In this document: piece by piece, positions 24,431-36,219 of the stretch
Layout of the letters: the number at the start of each line of letters is the position of its first letter
Position numbering within the stretch: position 1 is the stretch's first letter
Assembly: GCA_004352715.1 (NCBI GenBank)
Contig: SCFE01000104.1
Coordinates: 685,771 to 749,770 of the forward strand
Source of the DNA: Hofstenia miamia
Lineage: Eukaryota > Xenacoelomorpha > Acoela
Length of the DNA: 64,000 nt
Reading direction: 5' to 3'
Program-made: the position numbers and the translations under genes
The notes under the pieces: model-generated
What the model saw: only the letters and a program-made list of their open reading frames with translations
Database searches by the model: none
Told to the model about the DNA's origin: nothing

Positions 24431-25324
24431 TTAGTATGGTATTAGTTGTGTACGTATTACTACAATAAGAGCTTTATGCTGTGGCCAATCCAGAAGGGTG
24501 GACACAGGGGAAATGTGCCGCCGTACTTGCGTTTCGCAGGGGGCTCCAGAATAGCAATAATTTATATAATGCTATTTATTAGTACTTCAAATCAAAGTAG
24601 TTTTAGATATTTGATCATTTTAGAATTTCATCAATTCAGTACAGTATGATTATCATGATTATTATAAAGGAAGCATCAATAGCAAGAATATTAACAGCTA
24701 ATTCAAGAAAAATATATAATAATTCCGTTGTAATTTAACTAGTTTGAAAATTTGGATAATCTTGGAAATTTCTTGAATATATCTTGAGTCTTGGATTTCT
24801 TGCAAAGATCTTCCAAGTTTCTTAAAAGAACTTGATAAGAAATATATTTTTGGATTTCTTGCAAAGATCTTGAATATTTCTGAAAGGGTTTAAGAAAAAA
24901 ATTTTTTCAGGATTTTTTTTCAACAATCCTAAATGTTTTTTTTAAAAAATATAATTAGAAATAAGAGTTTCTAACACATTATCAGGTAAATGAAATTTCT
25001 GTTGTTGAGGTCAAAATTTCGTAAATTCCAATTGCATTAAAATGTTCGTGTAGATCAAAATTTCGCAGTTATGAAGTTTTGCGGTGTAGAAAAGTAAATA
25101 AAGGCTAGAAATATATAATTTCTAAGATTGATAATGCAAAAAGAAAACTTTCAGCAGTTCAGAATTAGTCACTAGTTAATGTTCTTGCAAATACATAAAG
25201 CTGTTTAAAATTTGAGCCGGAAAGTTCTAAATTTGTGAAGTGCGAATGTATTTGGAAGATCTAACACTGACCATCAACGTTCAAATGTAAGTTATTAGAG
25301 CTTTGTTATGCACATTTATTATTA
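24431..25324. other. Spacer with GC-rich patch and CAAGAA-type degenerate repeats
   Basis: A GC-rich patch at 24480-24546 (for example CCAGAAGGGTGGACACAGGG) stands out and resembles the style of nonautonomous transposon ends, but I find no partner. At 24755-24880 the unit TTGGATTTCTTGCAAAGATC occurs twice, 60 bp apart, among degenerate CTTGGAAATTTCTTG-like repeats. A similar block lies at 29770-29935. Confidence 0.4.
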
Positions 25325-25346
25325 ACTAATGATATGAACAAAATGG

Positions 25347-25721
25347 GTGAAGAATTATGCCATTAAAATTATGCCCATTTTAGAAGCAACAACCTTGCAA
25401 CAAAATGGGAGGCCACTCGCTTACTTTTCTAGAACATTATCAGTAACTGAACGTCGAATGTCCACTGTTGAACGAGAAGCAATTGCTATTGTGGAATCAT
25501 TTCGGAAATGGCGTTATTACCTCCTGACTTTTCCAGTAATCGTCAAGACGGACCAACAGGCGGTTAGTTATATTTTTTCTCATAACAAGTCGCGAATTAA
25601 AAACGATAAGCTGAGCCGCTGGCGAGCTGAACTCTTGGAGTTCCACTATGATTTGCAGTACCGTCCTGGCAAACAAAACATTATCGCTGATGCACTCTCA
25701 AGAACAGCGGCAACCGAATAA
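25347..25721 (+). pseudogene. Gypsy-1 pol: RNase H domain
   Basis: This domain degrades the RNA strand of the RNA:DNA hybrid during reverse transcription. The Ty3-type RNase H is seen from about residue 20: NGRPLAYFSRTLS, then STVEREAIAIVESFRKWRYY with the catalytic Glu, VKTDQQAVSYIF with an Asp, and YRPGKQNIIADALSR with the last Asp. The first catalytic Asp (the usual TDAS block) is missing because the deletion ends just before it. The frame closes with one TAA at 25719-25721 and continues in the same frame into the integrase, so a single nonsense change separates the two parts. Confidence 0.85.
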
Positions 25722-25724
25722 GGC

Positions 25725-26924
25725 ATGGATCTTACCAAACTTCATGATTCATTATCGCATGCAGGCGTCACGAGGTTTTGGGAGTATAGCCGCCGCCATA
25801 ATATTCCCGCGACATTGGAAGAAGTCCGCAACATTGTGAGCAGATTTCGTTCATGTCACTCAATAAAACCGCAGTTTTTTAAGCCGGGCACATCAACATT
25901 AGTAAAAGCCACGCGTACGTTTGAAAGGCTTGCCATTGATTTTGTTCGACCCAAAATTCCCGCGAGAAATATTTGGAATCGATATTGCTCACGATCATTG
26001 ACGAATTCAGTCGGTTTCCTTTCGCTTTTCCCACTAAAGACATGGAAGCTACCACTGTTACCCGGTGTTTGTCACAAATTTTTGCATTGTTTGGAACTCC
26101 TTCATTTATCCATAGCGATCGTGGAAGCGCGTTTGCTTCTGAAAACTACAAGGAATTTCTGGTCTCCCGAGGAATTGCCAGTTCAAGGACGTGTCCTTAT
26201 AAGCTGCGGTGTAACGGCCAAAATGAAAGATATAACGGTGTTATTTGGAAAGGTATATTAACAATAATACATTACCGCAATTTATCTCAATCTGACTGGG
26301 AGCAGATATTACCACCAGTACTAGCAACTCTTCGTTCCTTAATTTGCACAACAACTGGCGAGACACCGCATAGCCGTTTTTTTAAATTTCAACGAAAAGG
26401 TATGCAAGGATTCTCTCCCCCTTATTGGCTAACGTCTGGCAATGAAGCGTTGCTGAAACGTCATGTTCGGTGCAAGAGCGATCTTATTGGTGATCCAGTT
26501 GAGATTCTCGATGTAATTTCGCCGCATTTTGCAAGGATTCGGACTGCAGGAGGCAGAATTGATACTGTTTCAACCACCTCATTGCTCCACTTTCGCCGTC
26601 TGAAGCAGAAACTGTCCACGAATGCACAACCGTTGCAATACCGGAAGAATCGAATCCTCCTAACGAATCAAATCCTCCTAATGTGATTTCTGCTGAAATT
26701 ATGCCGAGTCATCCAAGCCAACGACAGTTGTCCAGGATTTTGCGGATGTAGACCAGAGTGCTAAACCAGACATTCTTACTAGCAATGACACTTTAGAATC
26801 TCCCAAATCTTCCAAAGATGCTTCGCAGTCAGAGTTGTTTCGCCCACGTCGATCATCCCGAGTTTCTAAGCAGCCTAAACGTCTGGAGATGTTAACTTCA
26901 GGATACTATCACCTGCTGGATTGA
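25725..26924 (+). pseudogene. Gypsy-1 pol: integrase and C-terminal tail
   Basis: Integrase inserts the cDNA into the genome. The zinc-binding region is at 25735-25870 (KLHDSLSHAGVTRFW), but its first Cys appears as Phe (SRFRSCHSIKP; families usually have CxxC). The core then holds LAIDFV with the first Asp, IHSDRGSAF with the second and GQNERYNG with the Glu, so the D,D,E triad can still be read. A one-base frameshift near 25965-25980 separates the first Asp from the rest. The frame 25973-26686 runs through the core to a C-terminal part (RIRTAGGRIDTVSTTSLLHF). After another shift, a tail reads RRSSRVSKQPKRLEMLTSGY and ends at 26925. Confidence 0.85.
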
Positions 26925-26943
26925 AAAAAAAAGATGGGAAGAA

Positions 26944-27161
26944 TGATATGAACAATTATTAGGCTAATTAATTACGTTTACCGGTTTATCATAAGGTAAA
27001 CCGACAAGTCTTGGATTATGGTAAACCGACGAGTACTTGATGTCGCATGTATAAATGCTCTGCACTGTGCATTAATTTTTATGATGATTTATGATAATGT
27101 TGCTACGATTTCATTCAATAAAAGCTTAATATTTGTAAGCCTTTTATACTTCAACTAGTTA
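26944..27161 (+). repeat. Gypsy-1 3' LTR
   Basis: Starts TGATATG after the polypurine tract. It contains a tandem GGTAAACCGAC(A/G)AGT motif near 26994 and 27020, a TATA box (TATAAATG) near 27050 and AATAAA near 27118. The right border is either 27153 (a TG...CA form) or 27161 (which gives the exact ACTAA duplication). Confidence 0.65.
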
Positions 27162-27166
27162 ACTAA

Positions 27167-27694
27167 TTATTTACTGAACTGAAACTCAACTGAAGATTAT
27201 TATTGAAAACTTTAGTTTTTAAATAATTTAAAATTCGCCTTTATTAATGCAGCCCAAACGGCAAAGAATAGTTTCTTAGCCTTACCCGAAATGCTTTACT
27301 CGTGGATAAATGTGAATTTTTATTGCTGCTATAAAATAACTGAATAATTTTCAATAAAATTTCGAACATAATTCATGTTTATAATTTGATAATTTTTCAA
27401 CATTATATTTATATTTTATTTTTTTAAAAAAATCGTATTTAAAGCATAAAGATAGCGTAATGTAAGTACAGGTATCGGATGGGTACAACTTAAATGGGTA
27501 TGAGCTTAAATAAGACTGGCAGGTGCTTTAGAAAATTAGCTTATCCACACATCAATAATTTAGAATTATTATTACAATTGTTCTTAAAAGTGAGCCAACA
27601 GGGATTCGGGTGTGTAGGGATAAGTTATTTTTGAGTATGGGTAACTATGAACCTTTTCCGAGAATGAGAGTACGGGCCTCATAAATGACTTACC

Positions 27695-27725
<31 letters not shown>

Positions 27726-28609
27726 NNNNNNNNNNNNNNNNNNNNNNNNNNNNNNNNNNNNNNNNNNNNNNNNNNNNNNNNNNNNNNNNNNNNNNNNNNN
27801 NNNNNNNNNNNNNNNNNNNNNNNNNNNNNNNNNNNNNNNNNNNNNNNNNNNNNNNNNNNNNNNNNNNNNNNNNNNNNNNNNNNNNNNNNNNNNNNNNNNN
27901 NNNNNNNNNNNNNNNNNNNNNNNNNNNNNNNNNNNNNNNNNNNNNNNATAAATATATATATATATAAATCAGAAATAGAAGTGGGGAAGATTGTTGTGAA
28001 TTGCCCTGTCACGCCCCAGGTAATTTCTTCTGGTCCCTATTTCCACGTGTTGAGATCTGCCTCACCCTGCTACACGTTTTATATTCCACCGCCCTAAATT
28101 GGCCTACTCAAAAATTGTACTCCAAAATTTCTTACGATATTTTATCGCTCCATATATGTTCTATGACAATTTTCATTCCACTACACCACACTACCACTCA
28201 TATATTTTGAATTCTTACTTCCTAGAAGATACAAAATCATTCATTAAAGGGTCATCTCTACTATTACTACAAAATAGAATCTAATACCAAAAGTGACGCC
28301 AATGCATATTAATGACATTATTAATAGCAAAATGAAATTTAATTTTAACTCTATAAAGTTTATATAAAGCTAATATTTTTGTAATACATTTATACAAGGA
28401 CAATTGCACTCCTTCCAACGTAATTTCAAATCCTATTCACTAAAAATCAAATCAACATGATGTTGCTGATATCATTGAATAGAATTAAATTTTACCAAGA
28501 GCTAAAATGCATAGTAATTAGTTTTTCCAAATTTTTTAAGCAGAGAAATAAAATTTCAAATATCTTACTTCAATCTTTCTTAAATTAAAAGTGTTTTTGC
28601 CCCACTTTT
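27167..28609. other. AT-rich region with a gap inside a TA array
   Basis: TA repeats at 27697-27725 and 27948-27966 flank a 222-N gap (27726-27947). No gene recognised. The frames at 28001-28284 carry no known domain. Confidence 0.5.
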
Positions 28610-28669
28610 GGCCCATGGGTACCCACTTTAGTAAAATCTTGCCCCATACCCACTCCATTGCCATCTCTG
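28610..28669 (-). mobile_element. hAT-type terminal sequence
   Basis: The minus strand begins CAGAGATGGCAATGGAGTGG directly at the border of the TA array at 28670. This fits the CAG-GGCAAtGG style of hAT ends. The other end was not found, so extent and family are uncertain. Confidence 0.4.
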
Positions 28670-28703
<34 letters not shown>

Positions 28704-28711
28704 ATATATAT
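28670..28711. repeat. (TA)n array between two hAT-type ends
   Basis: TA repeat with the terminal sequence of one candidate element on its left and of another (28712) on its right. Confidence 0.95.
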
Positions 28712-29409
28712 GAGGCGTAGCTAGAATATTTTTCACATGACGCATCTAATTTTCAAAAAAAATTTTTACACATGCATCAATATCCATTTTTGCGGCAACT
28801 TCACGCTCAATATTCATAATTGCACGGTTGTTCAGACGATCTTGAGTCATCGTACTGCACAAGCATGTTTTAATAAGATTCATACTACTAAAACTTTGTT
28901 CAGCATTAGCATTACTGCATGCAAAAAAACAAGAATGTTTCTATCAAAATCGGAATGTTTGGCTTACATGATAAAACTTTATTTACAAATGGAATGAGTG
29001 AATAGGCTCAATTTTGTTGTAAGATTATTGTTTAGAATTTCGTATTTAAATGCCTTGTAAATTTTCCATTCCGAGTTGCACAACATATATCAATGTGCTT
29101 CTTATAAAATAATATATATATATATATATATACACTCCTGCTTGTATTTTAATGAGCAACAGGATTTTTAATTATAAAGCATTAAGTTCTGGTCTGTTAC
29201 AATAATAATTTTCTAAATATTACTGTTATATATTTTATTGCATGAACGTGTATTGCAATTATATATAGGGTTTATTTTGCTCTAAGTAATCCCATATTTT
29301 TCTGTTTGTTATATTGATATAAAAATAAAAAACATGGAAGAATGTTTTTCCTAATTGGTTGTCAGGTGACGCACATTGCGTCACCTGCGTCACATCAGCT
29401 ACGCCACTG
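28712..29409 (-). mobile_element. hAT-2: internally deleted hAT transposon
   Basis: The right end, read on the minus strand, is CAGTGGCGTAGCTGATGTGA. The left end on the plus strand is TGAGGCGTAGCTAGAATAT, a degenerate match (shared GGCGTAGCT). Both ends border TA repeats, consistent with an 8-bp duplication of TATATATA. Inside, only the last part of the transposase survives, so it is nonautonomous. A (TA)n array at 29110-29131 sits inside. Confidence 0.7.
28748..28945 (-). pseudogene. hAT-2 transposase C-terminal dimerisation domain
   Basis: The minus strand reads SNANAEQSFSSMNLIKTCLC, then STMTQDRLNNRAIMNIERE, then a stop near 28750. This is the hAT C-terminal dimerisation (hATC) signature, normally SxAxxERSFSxLxxIKTxLRSTMxxxRLxxLA. 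A frameshift precedes it at about 28925 (SDFDRNILVFL in the adjacent frame). It mediates transposase dimerisation in this family. Confidence 0.85.
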
Positions 29410-29548
29410 ATATATATATAGAAAGTCCGCAAATATGGATGGAATCTACCATATATCAGCACTTTGTGGAAAACAGACTCCAACAATTGAAATATATGAA
29501 ATATGAATATATAACCTTGAAAGAGTCGATGCTGAAAATCTTATTAAC

Positions 29549-29595
<47 letters not shown>

Positions 29596-30114
29596 TTTTT
29601 TATGTGACACTAAATAACTTTAAAAAATCATGATTATGTTGGGCATTTGTTCTGTACATTGTTTCCAAATTACATTTAAGTTTTTTGGCGACTTTTTAAA
29701 TTTTCTTGCATTTTTATTTATTTTTATATTTATTTTGCCAAATTTGAAGTTTACTCGACGAAAAATTTAAGAAACGTTCAAGAACTTTTGAGGATTGTCT
29801 ATGATTCTTGGAATTTCTTGGAAATTTCGTTCAAGATTCGTGGAATATCTTAAAAATTTCTTGCCAAGTTATTGCAAGTTTTTTCCAAGAATATCTCAGA
29901 AACCGTCCAAGATTTCCACTTTTGATAACTTGGGTTATTTACCGCCAAATCAACATCAATACATATACATCATCATAACACTTTGCTTTACTGTTAGCAA
30001 TTAGCTCTATAAGAACATTGGGAATGGGTATGGGTATACAGCTTTAGACTACTTTAGCGACTGAAGCAGTTATTAGCAGTAAACCAGATGAGCTCATACT
30101 GTGTCATGTGCACA
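29410..30114. other. Spacer with (TA)n and CTTGG/CAAGA degenerate repeats
   Basis: TA repeats at 29409-29420 and 29551-29590. At 29770-29935 there are degenerate inverted units such as TTCTTGGAATTTCTTGGAAA, similar to 24755-24920. No gene recognised. Confidence 0.5.
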
Positions 30115-30392
30115 CAGGGACGAATTTAGGGGGTGGGCGGGGGTTGCGGCCGGCTCCTTTTTGGCTGCGACAAAAGGATGCGCAAGATATAATATTAAAA
30201 TTATATGCTTATACGTTTATTGCCAGTGTTGAATCCAGTATAAAAATTCAAAGGTGGCTCATGAAATTTAAATACTGCTGTTAATCAACTCATCTTATTA
30301 TTCAGTACTCCATTACTATTTAAATAATCTATTTTAAACTTAAATTTATATCAAATCGCCCACCCGTTTGAAAATTCCTAGATCCGTCCTTG
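30115..30392. mobile_element. Short nonautonomous TIR element (hAT-like MITE)
   Basis: The left end CAGGGACGAATTTAGGGGGT and the reverse complement of the right end CAAGGACGGATCTAGGAATT share a terminal pattern, and both continue to GGGTGGGCG. At 278 bp with no coding frame it fits a MITE. The ends resemble hAT termini. The target duplication is unclear. Confidence 0.6.
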
Positions 30393-33392
30393 TGCTGAAC
30401 GTTTTTATGAGACAGCAATTACAAATGGGTCTCATCAAAGCTAGACAAAAACTGTGGAATATTGGCGTTCGTTTACTAATATCTACGGCCAACAAGCAAC
30501 CTAGTTTCTTATTAAGCCTTAATAATGGCTGCATACGGTTAGGTGAAACATGTAGTCACTACATTTAAGTTCGTCTACCTACCTAAAATATATTCCTTTT
30601 TGCAATTTGAGTTGTGCTGAAACGAGTTATTACGTTTTTCATCTTGCTATGGCAATAAAAAAAATTAATATTCATAATTACACATCTTATCATTTTTTCT
30701 AAATATGCTGCATTTTGCATTTAGATAGTTATTTACATGGGGCAAACAAAATTAACAGCACTTTTTCTGCTTTTTGTTCATCTTACAATGTTTGCAAATA
30801 GAAAGTTGTTGCTGAATGTATAATTCGGAATTAAAAAATAATGGAGGCTCTTTACATTCAGAACAAAAATAAAGAGCAATTAATTAATAATCAACTAAGT
30901 ACTAAAATCCTAAAAATGTTTTAGTTGCATACATATTTATAGTTTTAATGTACACTAGAAGCCAATGTAGTTTATTGTAAATTTATATTGCCGCAATTTT
31001 GTTCTGACGATGATTTTTAAAATCTTTTAACGTGTGCTGTGTTCATATCAATGTATCTCAGTAATTTATGCAAAAAGAAAAAAATATAATATATATATAT
31101 GAATGAAATATCACAGATTCATATTGTGATGCAATCATGAGTTAAATACAATTATATGTAACAAATATTCAAATCATTTAAAATAACCAATATTAGTCGC
31201 TACAAAAATCAAACATCAATTGTAAGATCATTATTACAACGAAATTTGTAAAAATCGCAGAGCCTTTAAAATCAACCTCGATAAAAGGAAGTTATTAAAA
31301 AGAACATTTTTATTTATCTGAAATTTTAAATAATTTTTAGATTTTTACTTATGAATTAAAAAAATTTACATATTGTAAGTGAAATTTTCCGCAAATTATT
31401 ACTGATTATTCGATCGTATAATCTAATCGAAACGTTCAATGAATATTTTTCTAGAATGCATACATTAATAAAACTTTTAAAATATTTTATATATATATAT
31501 ATATATAAAGTTTTTCGAAAATGGGAAGACTATTAAACACTCGCATGGCTTCAAATGAGCTATTTAAATCAAAATTAGCTATGTACTATCTTTTTCTCCA
31601 TTTATATATAAAGTTCATATATCTTCCCGGAATTGCTCCTTGACTATTACCTTTTTCGAATAATAACAGTGATTAATTTATAAGCTTATTTTTAAAGTTA
31701 ACAATAATCTGCCATTTTTAGCAATCTGAAATATAACTTTTTTCATAGAATTGCAGGTATGTATGCTATGTCTCATAGCAGGAGCATGCCTTGAGACAGT
31801 TCTTAGCAAACCGCAAACGAGAAACTATTGCCAATAATTTATCAACATCTAACACAATTTAAAAGATGAATCTTCTTTATTGTTGGTGATTCCAATCTAC
31901 TGCTAGTGCATTGCTTTTTGAAAGAAAGTAATTCGTTAAATAATGATGGTCATTTGTTAGATGAGTTAACTAGATTGCATAGACAAGAAATAGGTCCAAA
32001 TCTTAAGGGAGAGAAGATTGCGAATCAGCATAGAAGAAGCAGGATATTTTTGCTTAACCTTGTTACGCAATATATATTTTAGAAATTTATACTCATGTGA
32101 ACTTACTGGGCTTGAGGGATTAAACTCCAACTTATATTCAATGGAAACCCACAGAAACGAAAACTTTGAAATGACAAAATAAAAGAAATATTTGTGAATC
32201 ATTAAGCAACTCAAAAACTGTCTTTGTCGTGCGTTTCACATAAAGCTACATTAGAAGACATGATTATAGAGAATCTACTTGAAACCATATGTAAATTAAG
32301 AGGATATCTCTTATGTAGTAATTTTATATTTTTTATAATTCAGTAAAAATCTCCAAAACAATGACTTTAAATAACTTCTTCCTGAAAAATAATTAGAAAA
32401 TATTTATAGTAATTTACTTCTTTTGATGTTTAGCTGTTTAGGTATTCATTAATATATGGAAGAACGAAGCACTCTAACAAAAAAATTGTGAACTTGTGAA
32501 TATTTAATCTCCGCTCATAAAATACAACAATCAATTAAAATCATTTTAGAATAATTTCATTGTTAAAGACTTGAAATTGTATTTGCTTTGGGATATAGAC
32601 TAAATCAATACATTTTACCTTTGAAGAATTATCTGCGATGAGATTTTTGGAAGCGAATATTTAGACAGATTTAATTATTCAATTTGCAATACCATTGTCG
32701 AATTTATATACTTAGTAAATCGCTGAATTGTATTTATTCAAATGATATAAATGAATTAAAAAAATTGCTTCAGCATTGTGCATAATTAGAACGGGTAGGG
32801 CAGACAACTAGTTTATTCATTTCTGAGCAGGGTTAGATTCAGACGGTTTCCACCGGGTTAAAATGAGTTTAATGTTAGTCCACTTAACTGGTGTCATTTC
32901 TAGTAATATTTTCATTATCGATAATATTTTCGTAATTGATTCGAGACATTTTTCCACAATATTATTTTGAGAAAGCAGCGTACAGGTCTGAAGCCAGCTC
33001 GACACTAACCTTAGACTAACTCAACACAACATGTAATAATCATCCCATTATGATATTTACAATTCATTCTTTCCTAATCATCACGTCATTATCATAAGAA
33101 AGCAAACTATTTGGAATGAGAGTAAGTTAATTTGTATAGATAAATTTGGCATTTTATGTTAATTAAATATATATACTGTCATGGAGCTTCTATTCTGCTC
33201 TACAGGATTATTATTATTTTGTAGCCCAATGCAACAGCTTTCTAATTGATATAAATCCATTATTAACTACCCTAATACCAACGTTTTTTAATCGATGCAT
33301 TTGTGTGAGCTATTGTGTGAGAATTGAAATTTAGAAAAAAATATGTGTACTTTGTTGTCTATTTGGTCGGTAGATCAATAGTTTTCAAGGGG

Positions 33393-33432
<40 letters not shown>

Positions 33433-35396
33433 TCATATATTTAATTATAGAAAGATAAAATACTAAAATTAATTCATTAAACGCGTTCTTGATGTGGAGC
33501 ACTCTTATTAGTATGAATTCATTTACATTATTGAAAGTGGGCTTCCATTCATAAGAAAATACATGGCGCATATCACGCTTTTCTTCAAAACAGTTGCCAT
33601 TTAAATGCTAGGATTGCAGCAGCACTTAATAGCGTGGAAAATGTAATTGAAATTTAAATTCCTTGTCGGCCCAGATTTCTTAGCGAAAACATTTGAATTA
33701 GTTTTAAAAGTAAATGTTTTTGGGATCATGATTCCTATCATTGCGATCAACGATGCATAGAAATCAGGTATAATTAGGACGGAACAAGTTGTTGCTGTTC
33801 TAATAATGTTTTTCTTAGGGGCAGCTGGCCAAGTATGCAGAACTGAGTTTGCAATTCTTTATCACATTTGAGGAATAATGCAGAATAAGAAGTTAAAATT
33901 AATTCAGGACTCTAAGGTAGCGCTCAAACTATACAACATTTGTTGCTAAAGTACTTATATTTTGTGTGGTAATTTTAAAGTTGTATCGTTTGCGCGCAGA
34001 TGTAATTGGATTCGCAACTAGATGCCAATGCAGTTGTTTGATTCTCAGCTGAGACCCCTCAAAGCCTACTATTATCATTATTATAGTAGGCCTTGGAACC
34101 CTCTACTTACAACTTCTCAAGCAGATAAACAACATAATCGCTTCGTTTGGGCATTCTCAACACATTTTTTTAAACAGGAAAGCACACAAGACCAACGCAA
34201 GTTTCAATAATAAACTTTCTATGCATCTTGGATTTATTATTTAATACGAAATATGATATAAATTACCAACGACAGACTTTACTTCAAGGATTTGCAAAGT
34301 CAGTTGGTATATATATAGTAGCAGTTAAAAATGATGAATGTTCATAACATTGTAATAATATATTGCACCTATCTTTTATAACCCAATTTGGCCTTAACAA
34401 TTCAACTGTTGTCAAATAGAATTATCGTTCTATTGCCATTTAATATAAACGAATTCTTTTAAATGGAGCAAATTTATTTTTTGGAATTAATAAATATTTC
34501 TAATTTGTTATGTATAATTGGCTCAGTTTGAAAAATCGTATGTCATAGATAGCGTTTCAGAGTATTATTGTTAAAAAACATTATAGATTTTATTAATATT
34601 CGTTTTGATAATTAAAGCAATTCATTACGAAATCGCTAAAGAATAAAACTCATAATTTAGTCATAATGTTTTGAATGATACATCTCTTTACGTTAAAAAA
34701 GCACACCAAATTACAACCATTCAAAAAAGCAAAGTATGTTGGTTTAAGATTTTAGTTGTTTTCCAAATTCACATATTCCAATAATCCCCGGATTGGTGCG
34801 AAAACAATTTGCAGAAATAAAAATGAATGTGGTGAACAAAATTCCTGTTTGTATTCTATCTACAGTATTAAAAAAAAGAGTTTATATATATATATATATA
34901 TATAAAGTAAATGTTTGCTAGACTTTGGGGTAATTTGCATTTTATTCGTCCATATATTTTCTTGAGAAGTCATAGAAAAAAGTATTTTTAGCGATTTCTC
35001 TAAATTGGTCTGATTTCGTGACGGCATAAAAATGCCAATAAAAATATCAATAGTGCATAATTTCTGAATATTGTGACATCTTGTGTGAATGGTTCTTAGG
35101 CTTAATCCAATCAAGTTTAAACACGATTTTTTTTAATTAATACAAACTTTTCGTTTTATTTTTTATTAACGCTTCGATGCAGAGGTTGGTGTGCAACAAT
35201 TAAATGCAATTCCTGACGTAGGCGTTAATAATCAATATATCAAAGATTTATTGGGGTCAGGTTAGGTTATCTTAATGCTGATAATACTGTATAGCAAGAT
35301 ATAACTTTTTAAAATTTTCAATTATATACTGACAATTCAACCCCAATAATTCCAAATATGAAATTGGTTTGTGTCTGTCTATCGCGGTTTACATGC
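30393..35396. other. AT-rich region without a recognisable gene
   Basis: TA repeats at 31089-31100, 31488-31507, 33393-33427 and 34881-34904, plus a perfect hairpin at 34064-34091. The reading frames (for example 31966-32214 and 34022-34210) have no recognisable domain. Confidence 0.45.
34064..34091. other. Perfect 9-bp hairpin
   Basis: GCCTACTAT and ATAGTAGGC flank the 10-nt loop TATCATTATT. No function can be assigned. Confidence 0.6.
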
Positions 35397-36164
35397 AAAA
35401 TAGGGATCTCTTTTGCTCCCTTTCTCCCTGCACTAACATTATTTTCATAGAATATGGAATGTTCGCATTGAAAACTTATATTTAAGCATAACCCTAACCC
35501 TAATCCCGGTAAATTCTTCATTTTTTCCGAATTTCCCTGATAGTTCTTCATTCCGCCAGATTATTCTTCACTTTTCAGGATCAATTCTACACCTAATTTT
35601 AACCATAACTCTATCCCAAATTTATACTTTTATAGATCTTAAACCAAAGTCAGAAAAGCATATTTCTATTTTTATAGACATATATCCCAACAACTGACAT
35701 CCATGTTTCCTAAACCTAAAACCTAAATTCCTAGCCTAAATCTAAATTCATATTTTTATAGGCCAAAACCATAAAAACCAAAGTCAGAAAAGCTTAAATT
35801 CCTATTTTTTATGGACCTAAACCCTAAACCAAAGTCACAAATTCATGTTTCCTAAACTAAAAGCTAAATTTCTAATCTAAGACTTAAATTCTTTTTTGCA
35901 GACCAAAACCTTAAACCAAAGTCAGAAATCCACGTTTTCTATGCCTAAGAACCTAAACTAATATTTTTATAGATCTAAGCCCTAAGCTAAAGTCACAAAT
36001 CCATGTTCCTTAAATATAAAACCTAAATTTTTATTATTTCATAGACCTAAACCCTAAACCAAATTCACCAATCCTGTTTCCTGTTACCAATGCAAACATT
36101 CCATGTTCTGTGAAAATAATGTTAGTGTGGGGGGGGCAAAAAAGGTCCCAAAATAGTTATCTAT
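35397..36164. mobile_element. Candidate long-TIR element with telomere-like tandem body
   Basis: The left arm (35397-35470) is the approximate reverse complement of the right arm (36089-36164): CACTAACATTATTTTCATAG at 35431-35450 recurs inverted at 36107-36126 with one mismatch. Outside it, AAATAGGGATCTCTTTTGCT also has a counterpart. The body is a degenerate tandem array built on CCTAAACCCTAAACC and AAACCAAAGTCA (six units, irregular spacing), plus AACCCTAACCCTAATCCC at 35490. No coding frame. Superfamily unknown. Confidence 0.55.
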
Positions 36165-36219
36165 TCTAAATGCTTTTTATCAGAAAAATATGTGGTTTTC
36201 TAAAAGAATGACATTACTT

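Larger units (their letters stand above)
25330..27161 (+). mobile_element. Gypsy-1: internally deleted Ty3/Gypsy retrotransposon
   Basis: The 3' LTR starts TGATATGAACAA at 26944, after a purine-rich polypurine tract (26926-26943). The same twelve bases occur at 25330-25341 and then jump straight into RNase H. So the 5' LTR body, leader, gag, protease and RT are gone. ACTAA precedes the left end (25325-25329) and follows the LTR at 27162-27166, a plausible 5-bp target duplication. Confidence 0.75.

Noticed and set aside
35490-35507. True telomere
   Set aside because: Only about three AACCCT units, embedded in single-copy-like DNA well inside the scaffold.
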